Shown here piece by piece: positions 13,901-35,805 of a stretch of 64,000 bases of DNA. The notes below the pieces were generated by a model, which searched no databases, had not been told where the DNA came from, and saw only the letters and a list, made by a program, of their open reading frames with translations. The position numbers and the translations under genes are program-made. Each line of letters begins with the position of its first letter. Position 1 is the stretch's first letter. Origin of the DNA: Dimorphilus gyrociliatus (Eukaryota; Annelida; Polychaeta; Dinophilidae). The stretch lies in the NCBI GenBank assembly GCA_904063045.1, contig CAJFCJ010000006.1, positions 1,121,771-1,185,770 on the forward strand, read 5' to 3'.

Positions 13901-15493
13901 ACAATATAGTTTCAAAAATAGAAGCATTATGAACGTTTTAAATATCAAACTTTATACAGTTTTTTCGTATAGGAAAAACTGTTAAAAGTTTAAGCGATGT
14001 TATTGTTCAATTCATTTTCTATGTGATATTATTGGTTGTTTAAAAAAACAGAACAAAAAAAGGCAGTATAAGGTGGAGTTTATTCGTTTTTACCTAGCCA
14101 ATTTTTTCGTTTTAGCTGTACTGTATATATATTTATATATGTATATATATATATATTTATAATTTTACATGGATAGCGTCTTTATCATATTAACAAAGGC
14201 TTTGTTAATGCATTTTTACTAAAGAACTTACATTTCTATGTCTTTATCATCCAGAACACCCATCTGATTGAGTATCTTTTTAGCTTCGTCATCAACTTCC
14301 TTATCCCATGTTTTCTTTTGATCGATTAAACTATAAAAAAAGAAAAGGAAGAGAGACATATATATATATATATATTATTCTAGATAGTCCGTTATATTTT
14401 TGATAGACAAACCTCTTTAATTTGCATATTTTAAAGAAAACGTTAATTTCCGATGAACTTCTTATATCTTTTTGATATTTGGCGCTACTAAAGTCAACTA
14501 ACTGATGTCGTACCTAATAAAATAGAGTTCTTATTAGTTATTGAAAAAAAATTATGCATTTGCATATAAAAAACATACTAATAAAGCAAACAATTGCTTA
14601 TACATTGATGGAACGTTTTGTTTTACAAATGTTGACGCCACAGATGCCACAGCCGAAGCTTCTTGTTTGCTTCCGGCATCGAGATGGCATTCTATTAGAG
14701 TTCTTATCAAGGGAAAAAAATAACAACATAATAATGAGTGCTGTTTAAGTTGTCTTTGATAGATACTAACATCATTAGAGTTGCTTTCCACTCCTTATCA
14801 GGATCGTTGATTTCGTCCAATGCTTTTACTATTTGATGAAGAGATTTTGATAGGTATTTCTTCCAGACTGGCTTCAAAAATGGTCTACAAAATGACCAAT
14901 AAACCAAAGATGCGTTATAAATTAGAAAATGATATTTTTCTTTATCTCTAGCCATGTTAATTGCTTTTAAAATAAATCCTATTGCCTCTTCCAATTCGGC
15001 CTATAAAAAAGAAATGTAATAGCGGATATTGTAGTATCGGACAGATCAAAAATAGTTAACTTACCAATTGATTGGCGTTTGTTGGAGCAACGAGTTGAGC
15101 TTCAACCAGATAAGCTCTGCCTAGAAATTGATTTGATGGTGGGCTCTTACTTTTAAATAACTTTATGCATTCTTTGGCAATGTCTGGTCTATTATGCTGT
15201 TATTTTACAAAAAGATATAATAGCTATGATACATTTGATGATTTTTTTCTTTACATACACTAATAGCTTCTTCTGCGCAAACAACAAATAAATCAATGCC
15301 AAATGGTTGAGTTCCTTCTGTTACCGGTTTATTACCCGCGGTAATTAGTATATCAAATGCTTCTCTTAAAAATCCTTCTCCCTTTAGGCCTATTTACGAA
15401 AACTATTAACAAATCAGTAACAATTAAGACTAAAATATCTAAACCTGAAGCATTTTTTGAAGCGGTTAAAAGTGTCCTTATTCTGACATCCAT
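4546..15493 (-). CDS. CFAP46: CFAP46 (TTC40), ciliary central-apparatus protein
   Basis: Large TPR-repeat protein of the axoneme central pair (C1d projection in characterised species), needed for normal ciliary beating. The ATG is at 15493-15491 (MDVRIRTLLTASKN) and the stop ends at 4546. More than 20 exons are separated mostly by short introns; a longer intron at about 13720-14220 holds only AT-rich sequence with TA repeats. The first exons contain a typical CFAP46 N-terminus (FGIDLFVVCAEEA). Helical TPR-like segments run through most of the protein. A Lys/Glu-rich low-complexity linker lies near 9140-9620. The last exons (4546-5354) resemble a CHAT-type fold lacking catalytic residues. Convergent with the EF-hand gene: the two stops are about 156 bases apart. 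The identity is strong from the N-terminus and overall order; individual exon borders were not all checked. Confidence 0.88.
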
Positions 15494-15916
15494 TTTGTTA
15501 AATTATTTAATTAATGACCATTAATTTATTTAAAGATTGAACAAATTATTTTCTACTATCACATGTAATCCCGCCATGTTTACGTTTTAGCCGTATCCTT
15601 GATAAAATATACTCTTAATAATATAGTCCTTGTCATTTCATATCATAATTCACTTTTTATCGACTTTATTCTTTAAAAAATGTAACCAACTCGTGAAAAA
15701 TTTACAATTAAATTAAATTCAAGTTCCATTCATAACTTTAGTGTAACTTTCGAGAAAATTACAACTGTATAATAAAGCGTATTACAGTTGCTATGGTTGT
15801 TTTAGAACTATTTTTATAAACACCGTATACGACGACACCTAGTGTCTATTTTAATTACGAAACGAATATTAATTTGTATGAAAACAATATCACGTATAAA
15901 TTCTATTTAAGTAAGA

Positions 15917-15947
15917 ATAAACAATTCTTAAGTGAAGAATTGTTTAT
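15917..15947. repeat. Perfect 13-base inverted repeat with 5-base loop
   Basis: The arms are ATAAACAATTCTT (15917-15929) and AAGAATTGTTTAT (15935-15947), separated by AAGTG. It is AT-rich, intergenic, and outside any exon I can support. It could form a short hairpin or be a palindromic binding site; chance is possible in AT-rich DNA, though 13 perfect pairs with so short a loop is uncommon. Confidence 0.85.
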
Positions 15948-16501
15948 CTTCTAAATGCTAGAATCATCTAATTCCAAAATTCTCTTCAAACGAAATACGA
16001 TAAACTATAAAAAGGTTGAATTTATTTTAGTTTGTTACTTATTTTTAAAATATCTACTTTTTCATCGTAAAAAAATAGATAAGCTTGTTACAAAACAACG
16101 TAAAGAATTTTGTTACAGAAAGGAAAAAAAACTAAGTCTATTAGTCAGAATGGAAGTTGAGTTATTCTCTACATTCCTCTGTTTATACTTATAAATTGTA
16201 TACAAACAATGTTAACTATCAGTCATTTAGATATCATCAGTAAAGGTATTGTTTAGAAAAGGGAGGAGAGGGAAAGGGGACGATGAGGAAACAGGCCAAT
16301 ATAATAATAAAAACATATATTCATAAAGTATAAAGTACATAGACAAAATTTGATGGAATTGGGGAAAAAATAGGGAAGAAGATTTTTTTATTTAATTATC
16401 CTTTGGCATATGAAAATCCTTATGATAAAATTTTACTATTAAATTTCTCTAAACAATTTTCTAGTACGTTCTTTTTTATCTTGGAATTTTTCTCCTTCTT
16501 G

Positions 16502-16529
16502 CTCTCTCTCTCTCTCTCTCTCTCTCTCT
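16502..16529. repeat. CT dinucleotide microsatellite
   Basis: An uninterrupted run of CT units upstream of the sarcoglycan gene. Confidence 0.9.
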
Positions 16530-16923
16530 TTATATAAATTTTATAAGGTCAAAGTTGCCTTCTCTTCTTTTCTTTTCTCTTTCGTTCTGTCAGTAAAGTT
16601 TATTTAGAAAAATTGTAGTAAATCTCATCTATTGAATGACATAAACAATCTTTTTTTATACAATTTATCATATAAATTAGCCAAATAGCAATATCTATTT
16701 ATTTATTTTAGTTTTATAAATGATGTAAAAAGCCTCTTTTCTCATTCATCAGCGTATTAATTACGTATTTAACGTGATTAACTATGATCTATATTATTTT
16801 TCTATTTTTTTAGAAGGCCTATTTAAAATAAGGTTTGTTTATTCTTCTCCTGTTAACCTAAATAAATATTTACGTGACTGACATCAACAGAGATTGGTTT
16901 GACTTAGGTCTGATAGGTTGTAG

Positions 16924-16933
16924 TTATTTATAG
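16924..16933 (+). promoter_or_regulatory. MEF2-like box upstream of the sarcoglycan gene
   Basis: TTATTTATAG fits the MEF2 consensus YTA(A/T)4TAR and lies about 110 bases before the sarcoglycan ATG. Sarcoglycans are muscle genes and MEF2 is a muscle regulator, so position and target agree. The motif is AT-rich and could occur by chance in this background. Confidence 0.35.
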
Positions 16934-17041
16934 TTTATAGAACAGTTTGCAGAATTGCAGTGCGCTGTATAGAAGTGCGGCTGGGCCACACGCTGTTGGA
17001 TTAAGTAGTTATTGTAAAAGACAGAAATTCCTTTTAAAACA

Positions 17042-18146
17042 ATGGATAGTAGCGAGGAAAGTTTTCCATCTGTAAGTTCTCTTTTCAATAGATTTCAAAA
17101 GTACGCTGAAATTTAACACTCTGCACCACAGTGCCTCGATGAAAGCAGCCGAAGGGAAAGTGAATGGGAGAAGTCGTTAATGGTACCACCGAAAATTATT
17201 TATAGAATAGGAGTGTATGGATGGAGAAAGAGATGCCTATACTTCTCTATAGTCTTTCTATTGTGTCTTAGTTTGCTTAATTTTACCTTATTAATGTGGA
17301 TTGTTAGAGTTATGGAACTAACACCAGTTAGTAATGATACCTTATTTATCTCTCTTTATAACATTCCTTTTCTTTACAAACATCAGAGTGGAATCAGCAA
17401 TTTAAAGATATTTAATTGGGGTATAAAACTCGAAGGAGATTGCCTATTTGAAAAGAAACTGCAAACATCAAGAATAAAACCTTCAGATCCAAAGAAACCA
17501 TTAAAAATTGATTCTGCTAAGCAAGTTGTAATTATTTCAAGGAATGAGGATGGAGAAATACAAAATAAGCTTACAATCGGAGATGATTCCATTAGAGTAC
17601 AAGCAAAGAATTTCATTGTTGAAAATTTAAATAATAAAACTTTATACCAAGCTAATTCATCTGATGTTGTATTCGGTGCGGAATCTCTAGAAGTTACTGG
17701 TAAGTTAAGTGTATACTGTATATATATATATACAGCATACATAACTTATAAATGAATCACTGTTTAAAAGCCTCAATTTATTATATGTAGGAGATTTAGG
17801 GGCTGTTTTTAGAAAGGCTTTAAGAACGAGTAAGCTAACATCCGATGAAAACTTATCAATTAAATCCGATGGATTTACTCATTTAAATGCAAAAGAAAAT
17901 ATTAGAATACAGTCATCTGGCAAAATTCAAATTCGGGCCCAAGGAGATATCTCAATGATCTCAGGAAATCAAATTAATCTTCAAGCTAAAGAAGTGATAT
18001 TTAAAAATTTAACAATTAGTCCATTCTATCCATCCGGTAGGCCTAATGCTAAAGTCTTACAACTTTGTATGTGTGGTAATAATGGAAAATTGTTTCTGGC
18101 CCACGGTTCCGCAAAATGTCAGGCTTTCGAATCAACATGCTCATGA
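17042..18146 (+). CDS. Delta/gamma-sarcoglycan
   Basis: Type II membrane glycoprotein of the sarcoglycan complex, which links the dystrophin complex to the cell surface in muscle. Exons 17042-17071, 17132-17699 and 17791-18146 join in phase. The start (MDSSEESFPS) is followed by the family hallmark before the membrane (YRIGVYGWRKRCLYF), one transmembrane segment (about residues 46-68), an extracellular beta-rich region, and a C-terminal cysteine cluster (LQLCMCGNNGKLFLA ... CQAFESTCS) typical of the delta/gamma/zeta group. Invertebrates usually have one gene ancestral to vertebrate delta and gamma, so I give no vertebrate symbol. A likely polyadenylation signal AATAAA is at 18355-18360. Confidence 0.93.
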
Positions 18147-19262
18147 TCTTTCTTTCATTTTTTTCCCCTTTTCAACAATATATTTTATCATCTAATGTGA
18201 TTTTCTTTGATATTTTGAATATTATTTCGTGTCACATGACTTGTATTGTAATTTTCCTTCATTAAAATGTTTAAGTAAACTTTTAAAAAGGAATTTCCAA
18301 GCGGCTCAAAAATATATTATCCTTATTTTTCATTTCAATGAAAAAGTTTGTCAAAATAAAGTTTGTCTGGTATATATAAATGTATTTATTTATAGGGTAA
18401 CAGTTAGTTTTTTCTAGATACATCATTTTTCCAGATTTTTATGGTTTATAGACGTCTAATCTATATAGAATGCTATAAGATAAAATGCCTAAATACCGAA
18501 CAAATCTAGAAAATGATCTCTAGAAAACAATTTAGATATATTGCATATATAAATAATATATATCGTCTGTGTATGATACATAAACGTCTTTTCCTCTTTT
18601 GTCATATTTTTCTCTTATCTTTTCTTCTCTTTTTCTACCTTTATAGCTTCGTTTTCTCTTTTTCATTCATTTTCAAATTATTTCCTTAACGAAGAAAGAA
18701 AGAATTGAAATTAAAAGAAATGGCAAAATTCCATTTGAATTTATAACAAAAACGGAAAACTACTATAGGCATACAAGTTTGTTTATAAAGCATTAATTAG
18801 AATGGAACAAGCTGCATACACTTTTTTCAACTGTTTTTCTGTACTTTATGCAATAACATGAGAAAATCTTAATTATCTGCAGGAAACGTTGTTTAAAAGG
18901 TGAGGGAAGGATAAAAAAAGAGATAGAGAAATAGATTAAATATATAACGCTAGAGAGAGAGGAAGAGCATACGATGACAAGTTGATATATAAAAATAAGT
19001 GAGGAATTAGGGAGAAGAGAAGGAGAATTGAATGGAAACATTACAGTTTTATTTTCAACCTTTTTCTCTAACGATTATTATTAGTACTTGGTTAATATTT
19101 ATAACTAGTATAAAATTGAAATCAACGAGTAGAGGGCGACACTGTAGAAAGTATTGAAAATAGGCGTTTTTATAGAAAAATAATGTCAAAGTATTATTAA
19201 GGGCCTGAGTCAGGAATTAAGAGGAAGCAAATCTCTATACTATTTATAAACCATTTCTGAAA
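18147..19262. other. Intergenic region, sarcoglycan 3' end to MORN4
   Basis: About 1.1 kb. The first 250 bases are probably sarcoglycan 3' untranslated sequence. The rest alternates pyrimidine-rich (18590-18680) and purine-rich (18890-19040) stretches. Open frames here are low-complexity (an 82-codon minus frame at 18793-19041) and are not supported as genes. Confidence 0.5.
18355..18360 (+). terminator. Candidate polyadenylation signal of the sarcoglycan gene
   Basis: AATAAA, 209 bases after the sarcoglycan stop codon, on the same strand. Confidence 0.5.
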
Positions 19263-19778
19263 ATGAGGGAAGCGTATAATTATTCTGATAATTCGCGCTA
19301 TTTTGGGGAATGGAATGATGGTAAATACGATACAAAGATTTGTTGAATTCTTATTAATATAATAAAATTTTCTCTTTAAAAAACACCAACAAAAGAGGGT
19401 CAGAGACACGGAAAAGGAAGATTAGAGTTTTCAGATGGTTCCACTTACGATGGAGAATTTGAAAATGGTTTATTCTGCGGCTACGGTATATTAGAGATGA
19501 AAGATGAGTCTAGATATGAGGGTCAATTTTACAATGGTAAATTTCATGGTACGGGTATATTTCGACGAGCCGATGGGACTCAGTTTGAAGGACAGTTCAA
19601 AGAAGGAAAAGTATGGGGGTCCGGATTGATGACATTTGCAGACGGAAGTCATGGACTACCTCGAAATGAGGGCTACTTTGAAGGAACAATGCTGGTTAGG
19701 AGAGAAAAGTGTCTAGAAGTGTTGAAAAGAGCAAATGATAGCGCTGAAAAAGCTCTAAATATAGTAAACGACTTTTAA
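19263..19778 (+). CDS. MORN4: MORN repeat-containing protein 4
   Basis: Small protein made of membrane-occupation-and-recognition-nexus repeats; vertebrate MORN4 binds class III myosin tails in actin protrusions. Exon 1 is 19263-19320 and exon 2 is 19396-19778, with a 75-base intron. The joined protein is about 146 residues, the usual length. Repeats follow the YxGxFxxGxxxGxG pattern (for example YDGEFENGLFCGYGIL and YEGQFYNGKFHGTGIF). The C-terminus (LPRNEGYFEG ... RREKCLEVLKRA) matches the MORN4-specific tail, which separates it from other MORN proteins. The start is the first ATG (MREAYNYSDNSRYFGEW). It ends tail-to-tail with the secreted peptide gene. Confidence 0.93.
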
Positions 19779-19885
19779 GATACAGAATATAAAGATCTAT
19801 CTTGTTGCCGTATAAAATTATGTATATAAACTGCGCATACATTTTTAATACAAAAGATTCAATGATGCTTCAAACAGCATCCTTT

Positions 19886-20185
19886 TTACATACTTGAAAA
19901 TCTTCTCTTTAGTATATCGTCTCTTTGCACAACTTTTCCTCGAAATGTACATATTTCAATGCACCCATAGCAATTAGTAAAAGGTGATATGCAAAGCTCA
20001 CAAAGCAGTAGGACATGATCCAAACTTAACTCCGACCAATCATACTTTTTTGTGGGCAGACCAGGTAAGTCCAAATAAATATAACTTTGTGAATTCAAAC
20101 TACACGATGAGGCTGAGCTCGCAACGTTGGTCTTAAAAAAGATGACAGCAAATATAATTAGGTAGATTTGTTTCATACTTTCCAA
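19886..20185 (-). CDS. Small secreted six-cysteine peptide precursor, unassigned
   Basis: A 99-residue intronless frame. Residues about 5-24 form a signal peptide (YLIIFAVIFFKT then small residues). The remainder has cysteines at 28, 62, 65, 72, 75 and 79, and a tribasic KRR at 93-95 near the C-terminus, as in peptide precursors. The end of the cysteine block (CIEICTFRGK) recalls the C-x3-C-...-F[KR]GK segment of eclosion hormones, but spacing elsewhere differs, so this is only a hint. A TATAAG on the coding strand lies about 85-90 bases upstream (near 20270-20275). It is read as a real gene because of the signal peptide, even cysteine count and isolated position; function unknown. Confidence 0.55.
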   Translation of the reverse strand: MESMKQIYLIIFAVIFFKTNVASSASSCSLNSQSYIYLDLPGLPTKKYDWSELSLDHVLLLCELCISPFTNCYGCIEICTFRGKVVQRDDILKRRFSSM

Positions 20186-20403
20186 CTTGAAATATATTTT
20201 TTATTTGCTTATTAACGTTGCTCGCAGAGATGCTAAAAGGTTACTATCAGAAATGTATCTGCCAACTGCTTATATGTAAAAACTAGCGCATTTGTCACGT
20301 GGCGAAAAGACATGCGTATATGAAGGGCGTTACTTTTATTTCAGTTGTATTATAAACTCGTGTATGCAAATTACACAACGGCGCAGCTTATCGAAATTTA
20401 ATA

Positions 20404-31296
<10,893 letters not shown>

Positions 31297-32342
31297 TTCG
31301 ACGTAAAAGAGACTACCACATTTTGCAGTTTTCTACAGAGATGCTCTGCCACCTTAGCCAGTCTATAATTTTTAATGCAGCGCGGGAAATCCCCACTGGT
31401 AACCAGACTAGTGACGTCATTTCTCATTATGGATTTCCCCTTAATAGCCTGCAAACACTTACAGCGGCTATCGTGTTTGCCCTTGTATTTATGAAATGAC
31501 CATAACAAAGTAAAGTAAAGAAACCTGAGAGTGTTCAATATATTTCCTTTTATTCAGGGCAATTTTAATGAAAGCACTAATTGTCAAATAAAGAAATCAT
31601 AAATAAGCTATTTTCGTTATATTTTTAATAAATTAGAGTATGTTTAATAAATAATTTTGCCTAATGACTTTTTTGTTTAATCAAATAACATGCAAGACAT
31701 CCAAGACATGGAAACTTCCAATATCAATCTTTTTTCGTCCTTGATAAATTTCATCTCAATCCATATTCCTAGACTCAACAATTAACTTCCAACAATAAAA
31801 TTAAGGCCTATGAATGTTTCTTGCAAATGTAGTCCGGATACAATTACACATTCCCTTCCCTTTCCTTAATGATATATTCTTATTGCGACAACTCACTGAT
31901 TTTAATTATGTAGAATGCAAAGGCACGAATCTCAAAGTCATAAATAAAGAAAAACGTGATTCCTCCCTATCAGTCCTTCTACGTCGTCAATAGATTTCAT
32001 AAGGTCATTTATCAGAAGAGGAGCCTTCTTCCGCCTGTGAATTTTTATTAATATACTCTGAAAATCTCTTCAGTACGCTACAATATCTATGACCGAGTTT
32101 CTCAGGAGATGTCATGATCCGTAATTTAGATCAAATTCAAATTCCTGTATCGGTTCATATCGGCAGCGTTTCATCTTATATTATTTCAAATGACACAAAT
32201 TAAATAGATTATATTTTTACTTAAGTATCATCTCATTTTCTATTATGAACCGAATTGAAAGTAATTGGAAGAAAACAGATATTTGTATGCTCGCTACAGA
32301 AAAATCGTATATTTAAATATGCGAGAAAATAAAATACATAAA
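31297..32342. other. Intergenic region between SerRS 3' end and NALCN start
   Basis: About 1 kb, both flanking genes on the minus strand. It should carry the seryl-tRNA synthetase 3' untranslated sequence and the NALCN promoter. Open frames at 31257-31538 on both strands overlap the NALCN first exon and show no domain. Nothing else is supported. Confidence 0.5.
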
Positions 32343-34180
32343 TTATTTTTCATTTTTCTGTCCACCCTTTTGTTGCTTCTTCGTTTTCTTTGTTTCTTCT
32401 TGATCAATGGGTGCCTCCTGAACAAAAGGAATTTTTGTCCTATACTTCTCAGGCATGAAAGGTTGTAATGGTTCTAAGATGGGAAGAAAAAAACAATTTA
32501 ACGTTTTATAACTACTTAATAGTCAATTTTACTCATTCGCAAACTAACCTGGAATATTAATGCCCTCTTCGTCTTGATGAGTTTCCAACACAGCACATAT
32601 TACTCTAGTGCAAGCACACAACGTAGCATTTAACATATGCACATATTCGGCGGCTTCATTCATTTTTTTAACTTGTCCATATCGAATTTTTAATCGTCTG
32701 GATTGATAATCAGTGCAATTAGAGCATGATACTAATTCACGATAAGCTGCAGATCCGGGGAACCAAGCTTCAACATCTAATTTCTTTGCAGCAGCATTAT
32801 TCAATGCTCCAGAGACGATATTAACGACACGGTAAGCAATTCCTAAGTAAGATGACATTAATTATAAGACAAGTGAATGTAACATTGTAACAAATAAAAG
32901 GTTACTTACCAAGAGACTGGCAGAATTCCTCGGCATTGGCGATCATTTCGTCAAACATTTCCCAAGATTTGTTAGGTGCAGTTATGCAAAATTGCTCAAT
33001 TTTTTCAAATTGATGAACTCTAAAAATTCCTCGAGTATCACGTCCTCTGGCACCAACCTCTTGTCTAAAGCAAGTAGAACTGCCTGCGTATTTTTTCGGC
33101 AATTCATTGATAGCCAACCATTCATCTCGATGATAAGCAGCTATGGGCTGCTCAGAGGTTGCAATCAAGTATTTGTCATCATCGTCTTCTGCATTGTCAG
33201 AAGCACCCCTTTTACCAGTAACTTTATATAACTCTTCGTCGAATTGAGAAAGTTGAGCTACTTGGGACATAACTTGTTTTTTCATAAAAAATGGAACATA
33301 AAGAGGTTCGAATCCCTTTCGCAAAAGTAATTGCATTCCATAAGAAGTGAGAGCCTGTTGAAGGAGAACTAACGGACCTTTCAAGTAAAAGCCTCTTCCT
33401 CCTGCAACAGCCGATCCCCTAAGGCCTTCGTACCTGAAAATAGAAATAAGCATTGCTCATGAAAACTGTTGCAAGCTAACTTATCGATTCAGTCGACAAA
33501 TGTTCAATGAAAATAGAAAACCTACCCTCCAACCATGGTTACAAGATCCATATGAGAGTATTTTTTCTTAGCTTCGCAATCTCCAAATGTACGCTCAACC
33601 TTATTGTTGTCTTCATCATTATCAATAGGGACAGATTCATGACGAAAGTTGCCGAGTTCTCTCAAAGAATTCGTTCTTTCTTTTTCGATTTCAGTAATTT
33701 CAGAACCTAATTTTGTTTGCCTGTCATCAATTGCCGCCTTTACTGCCTTTAGTTGAACAACTGTTAACTCTTTAGCCTTTTCCGCTGTTAAATTGCATAA
33801 ATCGTCCAAGATTTCTTTGCCTACCGTCGGGTCGTCTCCAACCGGCTCCTTTTTCTGATGAAACATCGGGAAATATTGCTTTAGCTGTTGACATTAGTGA
33901 AAAATCAAAACTTCTTACCTTCATTTTTTCACCAACAGCTTTGCTAACAGTATTCTTTGTTCTATTTAGGTTATCCTTTTCGAACATAACTTAAAAGGAA
34001 TAATATTAAATATTTTAAGAACGATAATATGAATTGTTGCTCACGTTTTCTCCATCTTTCATCAATATATATAATTTTGTCAACTAGTCCTTCATCTTTA
34101 AAACGCTCTCTTTGATTTTTACGAACCCTCTCAGGATCTCCACCTTTTTCCTTTCGAAGTAGTTCAATGTCCAATACCAT
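32343..34180 (-). CDS. SARS1: Cytoplasmic seryl-tRNA synthetase
   Basis: Class II aminoacyl-tRNA synthetase that charges tRNA-Ser and tRNA-Sec with serine. It starts [19 protein letters not shown] at 34180, where the family begins; an upstream in-frame ATG would only add a non-conserved extension. An N-terminal tRNA-binding coiled coil (exons at about 33.5-34.2 kb) precedes the catalytic core with the serine-binding TSEQPIA segment, motif 2 ([20 protein letters not shown]) and motif 3 near 32620 ([18 protein letters not shown]). The C-terminus has [10 protein letters not shown] and a Lys-rich tail ([10 protein letters not shown]) typical of the animal cytoplasmic form. The stop codon is at 32345-32343. 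About seven exons with short introns. Confidence 0.96.
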
Positions 34181-34596
34181 TTTTATGTAACAATACTCCC
34201 AAAACAAAGAGAACCAAGTGAAGTTTTTAGGATTTAGTATCCACGAGTCAAACGGAAATAGAACATGGACTATGTGTTTTCGGAGTGCGATTCGAAAGTT
34301 GAGCGGCCGTAAAAATTTTGACTAATGCCCATATTTTAGGACATATAATATTTTCGGGCAATCGAAAGTGGGTCACGCAATATTCTATTCGTTTATTCGT
34401 TCTCTCACAAAGCAGGAAATCAAATAACTGTATTCGTTAATAATTAATTAGCTAGTACTTTTAAAACCGATCGTGTAATATTAAAAGTATTGGAATTAGA
34501 AAATATAACATTACTCATGTTATACATTGCTCAAATGTAAATTATTGTAATTTATTTAATATATAGTACGAATAAGGCATATAAAACTAGGGAATA
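34181..34596. promoter_or_regulatory. Divergent promoter region, SARS1 and a hypothetical gene
   Basis: 416 bases between the two start codons. No TATA box stands out for either gene. It probably serves both. Confidence 0.4.
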
Positions 34597-35229
34597 ATGT
34601 CGTTTGTGACAGCTGATAGGTCTTCTTTGGAGACAAATCTGGTTAAATTAATCGAAGATCAGCTCGACACTTATTTGCTCTCTTTCGAGCGAATTGATGG
34701 ATTATTTATCCTCGCCGACAGAAGCAAACGACTGCGAACAATAACGTTCCACGTTGAAAAAGATTACAGCGAGCGATCAACCTCAAAACAAGCCGATAAT
34801 TTTATGAAATTACCAAAACAGTATTTAACTCATGTCAAAGATGCCTTAGTCGATAGAATCGACACGTTTTTTGCGTGTCTATTGAATGATCCCAGCTCAA
34901 GGATATATTTGACTTCATACATGTATATTCGCTTAAACAACTGTTCATCGGAATCCAGTAGTAGCGAAAACTGGATGGATCTTTTAATAAGAGAAGATAA
35001 CAGAAATATTGAGAAAATAAGCCTGCCTAAACCGGATAACTACGAGAACAAACTTGAAAATTCAAGCACTACTCAAGTTGAAGATGAAAATGTCACGAAA
35101 GAAGACGATAGTTACGATGATATAATAGTTTTAGAGGGGCCACCTAAAAAAACTGAAATGATTTATATCTGCGATGAAGAGAATCATCATACGAATGTTT
35201 ATAATTCATCAATTGAAAATGAATTTTAA
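34597..35229 (+). CDS. Hypothetical 210-residue protein, unrecognised
   Basis: A single uninterrupted frame with good codon variety, divergent from SARS1. Residues about 1-120 look like a mixed alpha/beta globular domain (ETNLVKLIEDQLDTYLL, RIDGLFILADRSKRLRT, KQYLTHVKDALVDRIDTFF). A serine cluster follows at about 117-125, then an acidic, low-complexity tail. No signal peptide or membrane span. I do not recognise a family. A long intronless frame is unusual in this intron-rich region, so it may be a retrogene or a fast-evolving gene. Confidence 0.6.
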   Translation: MSFVTADRSSLETNLVKLIEDQLDTYLLSFERIDGLFILADRSKRLRTITFHVEKDYSERSTSKQADNFMKLPKQYLTHVKDALVDRIDTFFACLLNDPSSRIYLTSYMYIRLNNCSSESSSSENWMDLLIREDNRNIEKISLPKPDNYENKLENSSTTQVEDENVTKEDDSYDDIIVLEGPPKKTEMIYICDEENHHTNVYNSSIENEF

Positions 35230-35805
35230 CACACAAGAAATCTTAATTTAAAAAAAATATATGAAAAAAAAAGAATGGGATGAGGAGAAGAAGAATAATA
35301 GGGAGAAGAAAAAGATGACGATGATGATGAAGATGAAGAAGGGAGGGACAAAAGGAAAAAGGAAAGTAAGGGATGGGGGGGCGGGTGGGGAATAAAAAAA
35401 TCTATTAAACCTTACTTTCAAAATCTTCTTAATAAAAGAGACAAAAATAGAAAAAAAATAAGAAGATTATTTCGTTTTTAAGTATCAAATACAATCTGGT
35501 TTTATTGAGAAATCGAGAGGATTTACTTTTAATATTATTAGTTTCTTTTATATATATATATATACATATGAGTGTGTGTGTGTTTATATTCATTGATTGG
35601 ATTTTTAGTTGATAATAAGAACAATATAAAGTTTAAAGAGATTTTAATTTCAATCTATGTCTATTATCTATTCACAATTTCTTTCTTTCTCTCTAATTTA
35701 ACCCTGGCACCATACTATAAGTTAGAATGACGTCACGATTTTGTAGCGGATTATCCTTGGTAGCGTATAAACAAGTATAAGCATGATCATTTGGATAGCT
35801 TAAAA
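35230..35805. other. Intergenic; purine-rich tract then a TG repeat
   Basis: Bases about 35250-35400 are almost all A and G on the plus strand, including GAT/GAA triplet runs and a G-rich segment (35374-35390). A short TA/TG microsatellite lies near 35550-35583. It is probably 3' untranslated sequence of the upstream gene and promoter of the next. Confidence 0.5.

Larger units (their letters stand above)
15494..17041. other. Intergenic region between divergent CFAP46 and sarcoglycan genes
   Basis: About 1.5 kb, AT-rich, presumably containing both promoters. It holds a perfect 13-base inverted repeat (15917-15947), a CT microsatellite (16502-16529) and a MEF2-like box (16924-16933). An 79-codon plus-strand frame at 15955-16194 is lysine/phenylalanine-rich with no recognisable domain and is not called. 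Confidence 0.6.

Noticed and set aside
15955-16194. 79-codon plus-strand frame
   Set aside because: Lys/Phe/Leu-rich composition, no domain, lies in a divergent promoter region.
33305-33315. A perfect tRNA B-box-like sequence (GGTTCGAATCC)
   Set aside because: It lies in a coding exon of seryl-tRNA synthetase with no acceptor stem, D-arm or anticodon arm around it.
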